DNA of 64,000 nt from Anaerolineae bacterium (GTDB taxonomy: Bacteria > Chloroflexota > Anaerolineae > 4572-78 > J111): the NCBI GenBank assembly GCA_023151115.1, contig JAKLJP010000002.1, positions 355,823 through 419,822 of the forward strand. Direction: 5' to 3'. Each line of letters begins with the position of its first letter. Position 1 is the first letter of the stretch. The notes beneath the pieces were generated by a model. It searched no databases. It was not told the origin of the DNA and saw only the letters and a program-made list of their open reading frames with translations. Positions 23,682 through 32,601 of the stretch are shown one piece after another. The position numbers were made by a program, and so were the translations under genes.

Positions 23682-26600
23682 TCACCCTCTGGCTAACTCC
23701 TCGTACACCTTCCAGCGGTTGACCACATCCTGGCGCATATTTTCCAACAGTTCATTGGCTCGCTGTGGGTCTGATTGGCGCAAGGCGCGGAAGCGGTTCT
23801 GCTTATACATAAAATCGGCGATATCCTGATCCGGCGCTTTCGAGTCGAGGTGCAGCGCCGGTTTGCCGGCCTCGGCGTCCAGGGGATTGTAGCGATAGAG
23901 CGGCCAGAATCCGCCATGCACCGCGTCTTTGTGCAGATCGTTGGCCGTGGTCATATTGATGCCGTGAGCGATGCAGTGGCTGTAGGCGATAATCAGCGAC
24001 GGCCCATCGTAAGCTTCGGCCTCCTGGAAGGCTTTGACGGTTTGGGTCATATTCGCTCCCATGGCTACCTGGGCGACATAGACATTGCCGTACATCATCA
24101 TCATCAGGCCCAAATCTTTTTTTGGCGCAGACTTGCCGGCAGCGGCAAATTTGGCGATGGCCCCGCGCGGGGTGGCTTTGGACATCTGGCCGCCGGTATT
24201 GGAGTAAACCCCTGTATCCAGCAGCAGCACATTGACGTTGCGCCCGGAGGCCAGCACGTGGTCCAGGCCGCCGTAGCCGATATCGTAGCCCCAGCCATCT
24301 CCTCCGATAATCCAGACCGATTTTTTAACCAGGTAATCGGCGATAGAGAGCAGTTGCCGGGCTGCCTCGCTTTTCTCTTCGGCCAGAATTTCTTTGAGGT
24401 GAGCCACTCGCGCTCGCTGAGCTTCAATCTCCTCTTGCGTCTCCATTGATGAGGTATGAATAGCCTCAAGCAGCGGGGCGTGGCCGTCGGCTTGTTCAAT
24501 CATCTTTGCCAGCAGTTCATGGGCAAATTCGGTCATCTTGTCGGTGGTCAGCCGCATTCCCAGGCCAAATTCGGCGGCGTCCTCAAACAAGGAGTTTGAC
24601 CAGGCCGGGCCGCGGCCATCAGGCCGGGTGGTGTAGGGAGTCGTGGGCAGATTACCGCTATAAATCGAGGAGCAGCCGGTGGCGTTGGCAATTATGCTCC
24701 GGTCGCCAAAGAGTTGGGTGAGCAGCTTGATGTAGGGTGTTTCACCGCAGCCGGAGCAAGCCCCCGAAAATTCAAACATCGGCGGTAGTAGCTGCGACCC
24801 CTTGACCGTGAAGCGGTTAAACAAGCTGGGATTGGTATCAGGAATGGACAGAAAATAGTCAAAATTAGCCGCTTCTTGCTTGCGCAGAGCCTCATCCAGC
24901 GGAACCATATTGATGGCCTTGCGCTCGGTTTTAGCGCCTTTGGCGTCTTTCTCATAAGCCGGACAAATTTGGACACAGATACCACAGCCGGTGCAATCTT
25001 CCGGCGCTACCTGCACCGTATACATCATCTCCTTAAAATCTTTGCCGGTGGCCGCAATGGACTTGAAGGCTTTGGGCGAGTTACCGTTGGTATAGGAAGC
25101 GTCATAAACTTTGGTGCGGATGGTCGCGTGCGGACAAACAAAGGCGCATTGGTTACATTGGATACAGACATTCGGCTCCCACACCGGGATTTCGGTGGCG
25201 ATGGTGCGCTTCTCATATTTGGTGGTGCCCACCGGGAAGGTGCCGTCAACCGGCATCAACGATACGGGCAGTTGGTCGCCGTGCCCGGCCATAATGGGAG
25301 CGGTTACATTCCGCACAAAATCGGGCATAGCCTCGCTAACCGTCTGGCGCATGTGGCGGGTACTGGTGGCTTTTTTAGGCACGTGGACCCGCTGCACTCG
25401 CTCTTTAGCCAGTTGAGCGGCGCGAATATTCATGTTGACCACCATCTGACCCTTGATGCCGTAAGTATCCTCAATGGCCAGATTGATCAACTCCATGGCT
25501 TTGTTTTCGGGCAGCACGCCTGAAATCAGGAAAAAGGCGCTCTGCATGATAATGTTGATCCGCCCGCCGAGACCAATAGATTTGGCCAGTTTAATGGCAT
25601 CAATGACATAGAATTTGACCTTTTTCTCGATGAGCTGCTGCTGAACCTCGCGGGGCAGCATGTCCCACACTTCATCCGCGCCATAAGGACTGTTGAGCAG
25701 AAAGGTGCCGCCCTCCACCAAAGCATCGAGCATCTCGTAGCGGTCAATAAAACTAAAGTGGTGACAGGCCAAAAAGTTGGCTTTTTTGACCAAGTAGGCG
25801 CTGCGAATGGGGGTAGGGCCAAAGCGCAGGTGAGAGATGGTCATGGCTCCGGATTTTTTGGAGTCGTAGACAAAATAACCCTGGGCATAGTTATCGGTGG
25901 CCTTGCCGATAATTTTGATTGAGTTTTTGTTGGCCCCGACCGTGCCGTCGGCCCCCAGGCCGTAAAACATGGCCTGGTGGACTCCTTGAGGCAGGCTGGA
26001 AAAGTTGTCATCCCAGGCCAGGCTGGTGTGGGTAATGTCATCATGAATGCCAATGGTGAAGTGGTTTTTGGGCGGGCTGGCCTTCATATTGTCGAGCACA
26101 GCCTTGGCCATGCCAGCGTTAAACTCCTTGGAGCCGAGGCCATACCGTCCGCCCACAATCCGGGGCATGGCGGCCAGTTTTCCTTCGGCTACAGCTTCGC
26201 TGACCGCGGTCAACACATCCAGGTAGAGCGGTTCACCCAGCGAGCCGGGTTCTTTGGTGCGGTCCAGGACAGAGATAACTTTGAGGGTGGGCGGCAGGGT
26301 ATTAATGAAGGCGTCAGCCGCAAAGGGATGGTACAGCCGCACTTTAATCAGGCCCACTTTTTCACCCTGGGCTGCCAGATATTCAACCACTTCATGCATC
26401 GTCTCGGCGGCGGAACCCATGACCACCACTACATGCTCGGCGTCGGGAGCGCCCACGTAATCAAACAGCCGGTATTGGCGGCCAACCAGCTCGGCAAAAC
26501 GGTCCATAGCCTGCTGCACCACAGCCGGAGTTTGTTGGTAATAGACATTGACCGTCTCCCGTCCCTGGAAATAAACATCGGGGTTTTGGGCGGTGCCGCG

Positions 26601-27260
26601 CATCATCGGCCGGTCGGGGGAAAGGCCGCGCCGCCGGTGGGCCAGCACAAAGCGCTCGTCAATCATGGCCCGCATGTCGTCGCGGGTCAACTCTTCAACT
26701 TTTTGGATTTCGTGAGAGGTGCGGAAGCCATCAAAGAAATGAATAAAAGGCACCCGCGATTCCAGGGTAGCGGCCTGGGCAATCAGGGCAAAATCCATCA
26801 CTTCCTGCACGCTGCCGGAACACAACATGGCAAAGCCGGTGGCGCGGGCGGCGTTGATATCGGAATGGTCGCCAAAAATTGAGAGAGCTTGAACCGCCAA
26901 AGAGCGAGCGGCCACATGAATGACCGTCGCGGTCAACTCACCGGCAATTTTGTACATATTGGGGATCATCAGCAGCAGGCCCTGCGAGGCGGTAAAGGTC
27001 GTGGTCAACGCGCCGGTGGTGAGGGCGCCATGCACAGCCCCGGCTGCGCCCCCTTCCGATTGCATTTCAACCACCGTCGGCGTGGTGCCCCAGATGTTCT
27101 TCTCGCCCGCAGCCGATTTTTCATCGGCCAGTTCCCCCATCGGCGACGAAGGCGTGATTGGATAAATAGCAATCACTTCGTTGACTGCGTGGGCAACGTG
27201 CGCGGCTGCTGTATTCCCGTCAATCGTAACTTTACGCCGTATTGGTTTTAAATCACTCAT
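23682..27260 (-). CDS. nifJ: Pyruvate:ferredoxin (flavodoxin) oxidoreductase
   Basis: 1192 residues, the normal length for the single-chain enzyme. It converts pyruvate and CoA to acetyl-CoA, CO2 and reduced ferredoxin. Alpha-type N-terminal domain with YPITPSSPMGE. Gamma domain at about 425-610. Two 4Fe-4S sites at about 697-765 (CIQCNQCAFVCP, CTGCGICVQICP). TPP-binding beta domain with CSGCGETPY (about 832), TGCSSIYSGN and GDGWGYDIGYGG (about 990). All domains look intact. Divergent from the dihydroorotate-dehydrogenase-like gene across a 304-bp shared control region. Confidence 0.95.
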   Translation of the reverse strand: MSDLKPIRRKVTIDGNTAAAHVAHAVNEVIAIYPITPSSPMGELADEKSAAGEKNIWGTTPTVVEMQSEGGAAGAVHGALTTGALTTTFTASQGLLLMIPNMYKIAGELTATVIHVAARSLAVQALSIFGDHSDINAARATGFAMLCSGSVQEVMDFALIAQAATLESRVPFIHFFDGFRTSHEIQKVEELTRDDMRAMIDERFVLAHRRRGLSPDRPMMRGTAQNPDVYFQGRETVNVYYQQTPAVVQQAMDRFAELVGRQYRLFDYVGAPDAEHVVVVMGSAAETMHEVVEYLAAQGEKVGLIKVRLYHPFAADAFINTLPPTLKVISVLDRTKEPGSLGEPLYLDVLTAVSEAVAEGKLAAMPRIVGGRYGLGSKEFNAGMAKAVLDNMKASPPKNHFTIGIHDDITHTSLAWDDNFSSLPQGVHQAMFYGLGADGTVGANKNSIKIIGKATDNYAQGYFVYDSKKSGAMTISHLRFGPTPIRSAYLVKKANFLACHHFSFIDRYEMLDALVEGGTFLLNSPYGADEVWDMLPREVQQQLIEKKVKFYVIDAIKLAKSIGLGGRINIIMQSAFFLISGVLPENKAMELINLAIEDTYGIKGQMVVNMNIRAAQLAKERVQRVHVPKKATSTRHMRQTVSEAMPDFVRNVTAPIMAGHGDQLPVSLMPVDGTFPVGTTKYEKRTIATEIPVWEPNVCIQCNQCAFVCPHATIRTKVYDASYTNGNSPKAFKSIAATGKDFKEMMYTVQVAPEDCTGCGICVQICPAYEKDAKGAKTERKAINMVPLDEALRKQEAANFDYFLSIPDTNPSLFNRFTVKGSQLLPPMFEFSGACSGCGETPYIKLLTQLFGDRSIIANATGCSSIYSGNLPTTPYTTRPDGRGPAWSNSLFEDAAEFGLGMRLTTDKMTEFAHELLAKMIEQADGHAPLLEAIHTSSMETQEEIEAQRARVAHLKEILAEEKSEAARQLLSIADYLVKKSVWIIGGDGWGYDIGYGGLDHVLASGRNVNVLLLDTGVYSNTGGQMSKATPRGAIAKFAAAGKSAPKKDLGLMMMMYGNVYVAQVAMGANMTQTVKAFQEAEAYDGPSLIIAYSHCIAHGINMTTANDLHKDAVHGGFWPLYRYNPLDAEAGKPALHLDSKAPDQDIADFMYKQNRFRALRQSDPQRANELLENMRQDVVNRWKVYEELARG

Positions 27261-27277
27261 AAAAATTCTCCTCGTAG

Positions 27278-27340
27278 TGCGTGAAACGTGAAACGTGATG
27301 ACTTGAACGGAAGTACTTCACGTTTCAGGCATCACGTTTC
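27278..27340. repeat. Tandem-word hairpin (GAAACGTG words)
   Basis: Left arm GTGAAACGTGAAACGTGATG, right arm with CTTCACGTTTC and CATCACGTTTC. It lies in the leader of nifJ, directly upstream of its ribosome site. Confidence 0.6.
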
Positions 27341-27436
27341 CTAATCCGTACTCTGAATTTTGCATTAAGGCCAGTATAGCACCCCCCATCCCCCCCCAAA
27401 TAGTGCAATTCGTCTCAAATTTGGAGATAAATGTCA

Positions 27437-27458
27437 CTTATCCAGAGAGAAAGATAAG
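27437..27458. promoter_or_regulatory. Possible operator between nifJ and the divergent gene
   Basis: Inverted repeat CTTATC-N10-GATAAG in the middle of the 304-bp divergent region. The flanking 27341-27436 and 27459-27483 show AT-rich promoter-like sequence but no clear -35/-10 pair. Confidence 0.3.
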
Positions 27459-27483
27459 GGTAAGATAAAACAAAAACTATAGG

Positions 27484-27544
27484 GCGTTTTGCGTGTTGCG
27501 TTTATCGAATTTACGCAACACGCAGCCCCCAACACGTTTTACGC
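27484..27544. repeat. Tandem-word hairpin (GCGTGTTGCGT words)
   Basis: GCGTTTTGCGTGTTGCGT pairs with ACGCAACACGC and ACACGTTTTACGC. It ends ten bases before the AGGAGG of the next gene. Confidence 0.6.
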
Positions 27545-27564
27545 ATTATTTTCAGGAGGCGACG

Positions 27565-28548
27565 ATGAGCTATTTAGGCACAACTTACATGGGCATTCCG
27601 CTTAAAAACCCGGTTGTGGTGGCGGCCAGCACCATCTCCCATCGGGTGGACCGGGTGCAGCTGGCCGAAGAGGTGGGGGCCGGGGCGCTGGTCATTAGCT
27701 CCTTGTTTGAGGAGCAGATTCAAATGGAACAGATGCACTTTATGGATCAACTGGCCGTCGGCAGCGACAGCTTTCCCGAAGCCTTGTCTTATTTTCCGGG
27801 GATTAGCCACGGCGAGGCCAGCGAGCATCTGATGTGGATTGAAAAAACGCGCAAAGCGGTGCGCCTGCCCCTCTTTGCCAGCCTGAACGCCGTTTCACCG
27901 GGCGGCTGGGTGCATTATGCCCGGCAACTGGAAGCCACCGGCGTAGATGGGCTGGAGTTGAATGTTTATGCCGTCGCCACCGACCCAACCAAAACGGGGT
28001 TGGAGATTGAAAAAGAACTGTACGAAATTGTCGAAGGGGTTAAGGCTGAAGTTAAAATTCCGGTTGCGGTCAAGCTGAGTCCCTTCTATACTTCCACCGT
28101 TAATGTGGCGGCTGAATTAGATAAACGCCGGGTGGATGCCCTGGTGTTGTTCAATCGTTTCCTCCAACCGACTATCGAAGTGGAAACCGAGTCGCTCCAC
28201 AACGAGATGGTTTACAGTTCATCCCAAGAATTGAAGCTGCCGCTGCGCTGGATTGCCTTGCTTTACGGCCGGGTTCAGGCTGATTTAGCCATTACCACCG
28301 GCGTCCACAGCGGTCAGGATGCCATCCGGGCTTTGCTGGCCGGGGCCAAGGTCATCCAGGTAGCTTCGGTTATTCTTAAGCATGGTATCCCCTACATTTC
28401 CACCATTTTGCGCGATATCGAAGCCTGGATGGCCGAGAAAGGCTACGACACCCTGGAAGATTTTCGGGGCAAGGTCAGCCAGAAGAACTGCGACGACCCC
28501 TTCGCTTTCGAGCGGGCGCAGTACGTCCGGTTGTTATTAAGCCAGTAA
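27565..28548 (+). CDS. Dihydroorotate dehydrogenase-like flavoprotein
   Basis: 327 residues from ATG 27565 with AGGAGG six bases upstream. Flavin-binding TIM barrel of the DHODH-like group: MGIPLKNPVVVAAS at the N-terminus, ELNVYAVATDP, VAVKLSP and TTGVHSGQDAIRALLAGAKVIQ (FMN phosphate loop). This branch is distinct from true PyrD and is often found beside nifJ. It may supply or accept electrons with ferredoxin, which is inference from context. The substrate is not known. Confidence 0.85.
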   Translation: MSYLGTTYMGIPLKNPVVVAASTISHRVDRVQLAEEVGAGALVISSLFEEQIQMEQMHFMDQLAVGSDSFPEALSYFPGISHGEASEHLMWIEKTRKAVRLPLFASLNAVSPGGWVHYARQLEATGVDGLELNVYAVATDPTKTGLEIEKELYEIVEGVKAEVKIPVAVKLSPFYTSTVNVAAELDKRRVDALVLFNRFLQPTIEVETESLHNEMVYSSSQELKLPLRWIALLYGRVQADLAITTGVHSGQDAIRALLAGAKVIQVASVILKHGIPYISTILRDIEAWMAEKGYDTLEDFRGKVSQKNCDDPFAFERAQYVRLLLSQ

Positions 28549-28585
28549 GCAATCAATTTAACGACAAGTAGCTAAATTATGTGGG

Positions 28586-28650
28586 ATTTGTAGTGACGAC
28601 TTTAGTCGTTTTTTAGCTCTGTTTAGCGACTGAAGTCGCCACTACAAACC
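28586..28650. repeat. Palindromic repeat family D, copy 1
   Basis: Inverted arms TTTGTAGTGACGACTTTAG and CTGAAGTCGCCACTACAAA around an 18-base loop. A second copy is at 57392-57450. No target duplication seen. Confidence 0.7.
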
Positions 28651-28702
28651 TTCAATACTTTTCTGTTTGTACTTAGTACAGGATTGCATAAATTCGTCAC
28701 GA

Positions 28703-28848
28703 TTTAATGTATCCGTTTCCTGAGATGTCATTTCGAGCGCCAGCGAGAAATCTTCTTGCTCGCTATAACATTTTCGGCGGTGATAACGAAGATTCCTCCC
28801 TCCGGTCGGAATGATATGACTTCTGTGGAGGTATCTACTCGCCTTGAT
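28703..28848. mobile_element. MITE family A, degenerate copy 3
   Basis: It contains ATGTCATTTCGAGCG and a decayed right arm (GGAATGATATGAC). A direct repeat TTCGTCACGA (28693-28702, 28849-28858) flanks it, so I set the ends there. The terminal GTAAC is lost. Confidence 0.55.
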
Positions 28849-28897
28849 TTCGTCACGAACTAAGGCAAAGCTGTACTTAGGGTCTCAGATAATCTAT

Positions 28898-28943
28898 TCG
28901 GATAACCCCGGCCAGTAAGGGTTATCCGATTTTTCTTTTTTTT
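28898..28943 (+). terminator. Strong rho-independent terminator
   Basis: Perfect 11-bp stem TCGGATAACCC/GGGTTATCCGA with a ten-base loop and a long T tract. It lies 350 bases after the DHODH-like gene. The insertions between them probably moved it away from the gene it served. Confidence 0.85.
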
Positions 28944-29071
28944 ACAAAGGGGTAAATTTCTGATAAGATAAATACTCAAGTTGCTACCTTTCCACCGCTG
29001 CTCCCTCACCTTTCATAATTTGCAGACCGGTAAAACCATGCCCCCTGAAGCGCTTAGAACTCGTCCATGAA

Positions 29072-29157
29072 TCAATACTTTTCAAATAACGTAGTTTAGC
29101 CCCTTGTGGGCGGGCACAAGGCCCTATGCTACGGCCTTATTTGAAATGTATTGGTCC
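29072..29157. mobile_element. MITE family C, copy 2 (inverted relative to copy 1)
   Basis: Nearly the exact reverse complement of 16611-16693. Ends CAATACTTTTCAAATAA/TTATTTGAAATGTATTG. Flanked by CCATGAA on both sides (29065-29071, 29158-29164), consistent with a 7-9-bp target duplication. Confidence 0.78.
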
Positions 29158-29179
29158 CCATGAATACCTTTATTGCGCC

Positions 29180-29246
29180 AAGAGATTAGACGCTTCGCGT
29201 GGGAATTAGAGATTAAATAACCACCAATCTCTAATCTCTAATCTCC
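29180..29246. repeat. Tandem-word hairpin (CTAATCTC words)
   Basis: GGGAATTAGAGATT pairs with AATCTCTAATCTC, which is repeated. It sits directly before the ribosome site of the response-regulator gene. Confidence 0.6.
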
Positions 29247-29259
29247 CAATAGGAGTCTT

Positions 29260-29706
29260 ATGATGGACCGACCTGACGCCGTAGAAATCTTAATGGTAGA
29301 GGATAACCCTTACGACATTGAGTTGACCCTCCGCGCCTTAAAAAGGCGAGGTCTGGCCAATCAGCTCGTTGTGGTCAAGGATGGCGTAGAAGCGCTGGAC
29401 TTTTTGTTTGGCCGGGGAAATTATGCCGAACGGGATGTTAGCCTGACTCCAAAGGTAGTGCTGCTCGACTTGAAACTGCCCAAACTTAGCGGTCTCGAAG
29501 TGCTACAGGCTATCAAATCCGACCCCCGGACCCAGGCCATTCCGGTCGTGATGGTCACTTCTTCGGCGGATGACCCGAACATCCAGGCCGCCGCCGCTCT
29601 GGGGGCCAACAGTTATGTGGTCAAACCGGTGGAGTTTGGCGCGTTTCAAGCGGTTATGAGCGACCTCGGTTTTTATTGGCTGATGATCAATCAGCCCCCC
29701 AAATAA
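29260..29706 (+). CDS. Single-domain response regulator (Rcp1/CheY-like)
   Basis: 148 residues, receiver domain only. Acidic pocket MVEDN, phospho-acceptor Asp in [13 protein letters not shown] (near residue 70), Thr/Ser switch MVTSSADD and Lys in SYVVKPVEF. The insertion [12 protein letters not shown] between helix 2 and strand 3 is typical of Rcp1-type regulators paired with phytochrome-like or hybrid kinases. No output domain and no neighbouring kinase. A terminator follows immediately. Confidence 0.9.
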   Translation: MMDRPDAVEILMVEDNPYDIELTLRALKRRGLANQLVVVKDGVEALDFLFGRGNYAERDVSLTPKVVLLDLKLPKLSGLEVLQAIKSDPRTQAIPVVMVTSSADDPNIQAAAALGANSYVVKPVEFGAFQAVMSDLGFYWLMINQPPK

Positions 29707-29739
29707 AATCCTCCGGCCATGCCCACACTTTCTTTTCAA

Positions 29740-29777
29740 AACTGCTTCCTTCTGATATGTGGAAGCAGTTTTTATTT
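29740..29777 (+). terminator. Rho-independent terminator
   Basis: Stem AACTGCTTCC/GGAAGCAGTT (29740-29749, 29761-29770) and T-rich tail after the response-regulator gene. Confidence 0.8.
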
Positions 29778-29786
29778 GGTATAATT

Positions 29787-29951
29787 TAAACTACTCAACC
29801 CATGTCATTTCGAGGCCGCGGGCCGAGAAATCTTCAGAGCAGTAATTAAAAAAACTTGGCTGAACAAGCGTCTTTTGCCCACCAAACTTGAGCAACTGTA
29901 AGGCGATAGGGATTTCTCCCTTCGGTCGAAATGACATGCATAAGCAGTTAT
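29787..29951. mobile_element. MITE family A, copy 4
   Basis: 165 bp with inner CATGTCATTTCGAGG/TCGAAATGACATG. Exact 8-bp duplication GTATAATT at 29779-29786 and 29952-29959. The duplicated target contains a TATAAT box, so the insertion created a second -10-like sequence just before the next gene. Confidence 0.85.
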
Positions 29952-29967
29952 GTATAATTAATTCATC

Positions 29968-30489
29968 ATGGGTCAAACTCATAAAACTCCTGTTAAACGC
30001 CTTCTCAACCAGGCCGAAACCCCATCCCTGGCCCAACTCGCTCCAAACGCGCCAGCCGTCAAAACACGGTCAGGGCCGGTGATGGTGCTGGGCTTACTGC
30101 TGTTGTTGCAGGCGGTCGGCCTGTTTGACCTGGGCCTGTTTTTTTTCACCCGCGGTCTGGGCCTGCGCCGCAGCCTGATTGTCGAGATGCTGATTACCGA
30201 ACCCATTAACGCCCTGGCGATGGGTATCATTTTTATTCCGTTGGCCTTGCTGGCCTTGCTGGCTGCCCTGGGCTTTTTCCGCCTTTGGCGCGCCGCCTGG
30301 ATAATGGCCATGCTCACCCAGGGCTTGAGCCTGTTGACGGCTCTGCTGCTCTACTTTAATCAGCGGCCCAGTTACGTTTATGTCATCATGCTTTACAGTA
30401 TTTTCCTGGTTATCTATCTCCACACCGCCGAAGTCTCAACCACCTTTGAACCTGCCGCCACCCTGATTGAAGAGGAGGACGAAGCATGA
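29968..30489 (+). CDS. Small polytopic membrane protein
   Basis: 173 residues. The N-terminal 35 residues are cytoplasmic and basic, then four hydrophobic helices follow (about 38-60, 75-100, 105-130, 135-150). The C-terminus is acidic (EEEDEA). No family recognised. Its stop overlaps the start of the next gene (ATGA, four bases), so the two form an operon and probably act together. The start codon lies only about ten bases after a TATAAT copy made by the MITE insertion. Confidence 0.65.
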   Translation: MGQTHKTPVKRLLNQAETPSLAQLAPNAPAVKTRSGPVMVLGLLLLLQAVGLFDLGLFFFTRGLGLRRSLIVEMLITEPINALAMGIIFIPLALLALLAALGFFRLWRAAWIMAMLTQGLSLLTALLLYFNQRPSYVYVIMLYSIFLVIYLHTAEVSTTFEPAATLIEEEDEA

Positions 30490-32339
30490 CCGGCTCGCCT
30501 CAGACCGACCGCGCCCTGCTGCGGCGCTTTGAGCCGGTGCTGCGCTATACCCGCGGCGAGCAGTTTTTCCCGATGGATGTGGCCGCCTATGTCCAAAATT
30601 GCAGCCTGTGGCTGCACCGGCCTGAAAAACAGCCGGTCTGTCTGGTTCCTCAGGGCCAGTTGACCCTGGAAAAATTGGCCGAACCGCGCGCCGCCGACTT
30701 TGGGGCGGTCTATTACCTCAAGTTCATCGAGCCGCTCAACATTACCGAACTGGCCGCCTATGCCTTGCAGCAGGGGTTTGCCCACAAAGACCCCCAGAAT
30801 GTCTTTTACGCCGGGCCGGGCCGGCTGGCCCGCGTCGGCTATATGTCGCGCTTTTTGGATGCCCTTTTCTCGCTGAGCCTCTTTGCCCGCGGCCGGGTTC
30901 CCGGCGACACCGCCGCCGCTGCGGCCATGGCCTACCGGCGGCTGCTGGCCGGGCAGGAACAGTACAGCTACGCCGGCCGGGTCATCCGCGAGAACGGCTG
31001 GATAACCCTGCAATACTGGTTTTTTTATCCCTTCAACAATTGGCGCTCCGGCTTCTCCGGGGCCAACGACCACGAAGCCGATTGGGAGATGATTTGCCTC
31101 TACCTTTACGAAGCCAACGGCGACCTGCAGCCGGAATGGGTGGCCTACGCCTCGCACGACTTCTTTGGCGACGATTTCCGCCGCCGCTGGGACGACCCCG
31201 AACTGGAAAAGGTGGGCGAACACCCCGTCGTGTATGTCGGCGCCGGGTCGCACTCCTGTCACTTTGCTCGCGGCGAATATCTGACCGAATTGGAACTGCC
31301 GCCGTTGGCTCCCCTGGTGCGGCTGGTGGACCGGCAAAAACGCTTCTGGCAAAAATTATTCCGGCTCGATGCCTCATCTGAGGAGTCAGATTCCGCTTCG
31401 CCCCGACCCGGTTTCAACATCTTCCGCATCCCCTTTGTGGATTACGCCCGCGGCGATGGCCTGGCGATTGGGCCGGGCCAGGAGAAAACTTGGGCCGAAC
31501 CGCGCCTGCTGGAGCCAACCCCGCCCTGGGCCTTGCACTACCGCGGACTGTGGGGCCTCTATGCCCGCGACCCCCTTTCGAGCGAAAACGCCCCGGCCGG
31601 GCCGGTCTACAATCGAGATGGCAGTATGCGCCGGGCCTGGTACGATCCGCTGGGTTGGGCCGGGTTAGACAAGCTGCCGCCGCCCAACCGCACCCTGAGC
31701 CACGTGTTGGAGCAGTGGGTTGAGGTTGAAGCCCGCCAAAGCGCCCTGGCCGAAACCATTGCCCAAAAAAGCCGTGATCTGGTCAAAATGGGGGTGGAAG
31801 CCAACGCCATGCGCGGGCAGGCTCACCTGCGCCAGTTGTACGCGGCCCAGCAGGAAAAAATGGAAGCTCTGTCTGAAGAACTCAATGGGATGCGGGCCGA
31901 ACTGGCCGCCGACCAGGCGTTGCTGGAAGCGCTGGGCCTCTATGCTGCTCGGCTGCGAACCGGCCAGCGCAGCCCCGCCCGCGCCCATCTGCGCCATGCC
32001 CGCCATCCGGCCTCGGCCGCCCGGCTGCGCTTCAACCGCTTCGCCGAAGCCTGGGCCGCCGTCAGCATCGGCCTGATGTTGATCAGCTTTGTCATCCTGG
32101 TCTTTTTTGGGCAGCAGTATCTGATCTGGGGCATTGTAGCCCTGTTATCACTCATGATTTTTGTCGAGGCCGGCTTCCGGCGGCAGTTGGCCCGCCTGGT
32201 CACTTCGCTCACCATCGGCCTGGCCATCGTCTCCTCGCTGGTTATCGTCTACGATTTCTTCTGGCCCATCGTCATTGTAGCCCTGCTCCTGACCGGGGGA
32301 TATATCATGTGGGAGAATGTGCGCGAGTTGTGGGGGTGA
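30486..32339 (+). CDS. VPS62-like domain protein with coiled coil and C-terminal membrane helices
   Basis: 617 residues. At about residues 165-270 it has ITLQYWFFYPFNNW, then an acidic HEADWEMICLYL and later VVYVGAGSHSCHF. This is the pattern of VPS62-like domains, also seen in bacterial surface and toxin-immunity proteins. A coiled coil of about 90 residues (410-500) follows, then three or four membrane helices at about 525-615. Function unknown. Translationally coupled to the membrane protein before it. The only long gap before the next gene holds a word hairpin. Confidence 0.6.
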   Translation: MTGSPQTDRALLRRFEPVLRYTRGEQFFPMDVAAYVQNCSLWLHRPEKQPVCLVPQGQLTLEKLAEPRAADFGAVYYLKFIEPLNITELAAYALQQGFAHKDPQNVFYAGPGRLARVGYMSRFLDALFSLSLFARGRVPGDTAAAAAMAYRRLLAGQEQYSYAGRVIRENGWITLQYWFFYPFNNWRSGFSGANDHEADWEMICLYLYEANGDLQPEWVAYASHDFFGDDFRRRWDDPELEKVGEHPVVYVGAGSHSCHFARGEYLTELELPPLAPLVRLVDRQKRFWQKLFRLDASSEESDSASPRPGFNIFRIPFVDYARGDGLAIGPGQEKTWAEPRLLEPTPPWALHYRGLWGLYARDPLSSENAPAGPVYNRDGSMRRAWYDPLGWAGLDKLPPPNRTLSHVLEQWVEVEARQSALAETIAQKSRDLVKMGVEANAMRGQAHLRQLYAAQQEKMEALSEELNGMRAELAADQALLEALGLYAARLRTGQRSPARAHLRHARHPASAARLRFNRFAEAWAAVSIGLMLISFVILVFFGQQYLIWGIVALLSLMIFVEAGFRRQLARLVTSLTIGLAIVSSLVIVYDFFWPIVIVALLLTGGYIMWENVRELWG

Positions 32340-32387
32340 TGATCCTGCTACGCTCTCCAGTGGACCCCACCCACTAAAAATTTATGG

Positions 32388-32466
32388 TATAATTAAACTT
32401 GAGAAAGGAGAAACAAGGACAATGAGTTACGCAGAGATTTCACAGGGACACGCAGAGAAGCGATAA
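32388..32466 (+). other. Stranded promoter, ribosome site and start codon
   Basis: TATAAT (32388-32393), then AAAGGAG, then ATG at 32422. After five bases the frame enters a word hairpin and stops (peptide MSYAEISQGHAEKR). This looks like the beginning of a gene cut off by hairpin insertion. The TIR gene start now lies 180 bases further on. Confidence 0.4.
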
Positions 32467-32514
32467 AAATTCCTCTGTGGGACTTTGTGACTTCTCCGTG
32501 TCCCTCTGTGTAAT
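32425..32514. repeat. Tandem-word hairpin
   Basis: Long imperfect stem: ACAGGGACACGCAGAGAAG with CTTCTCCGTGTCCCTCTGTG, ends TTACGCAGAG/CTCTGTGTAA. It lies between promoter-like sequence and the TIR-ATPase gene. Confidence 0.65.
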
Positions 32515-32601
32515 AATTTCTTGCTCACTGTACAAGAATCTGACTCATAAGGTACTAACCTGTATCCCTGATATCTGTGTTTTCAATTTTTCCGGGGAAC
32601 T

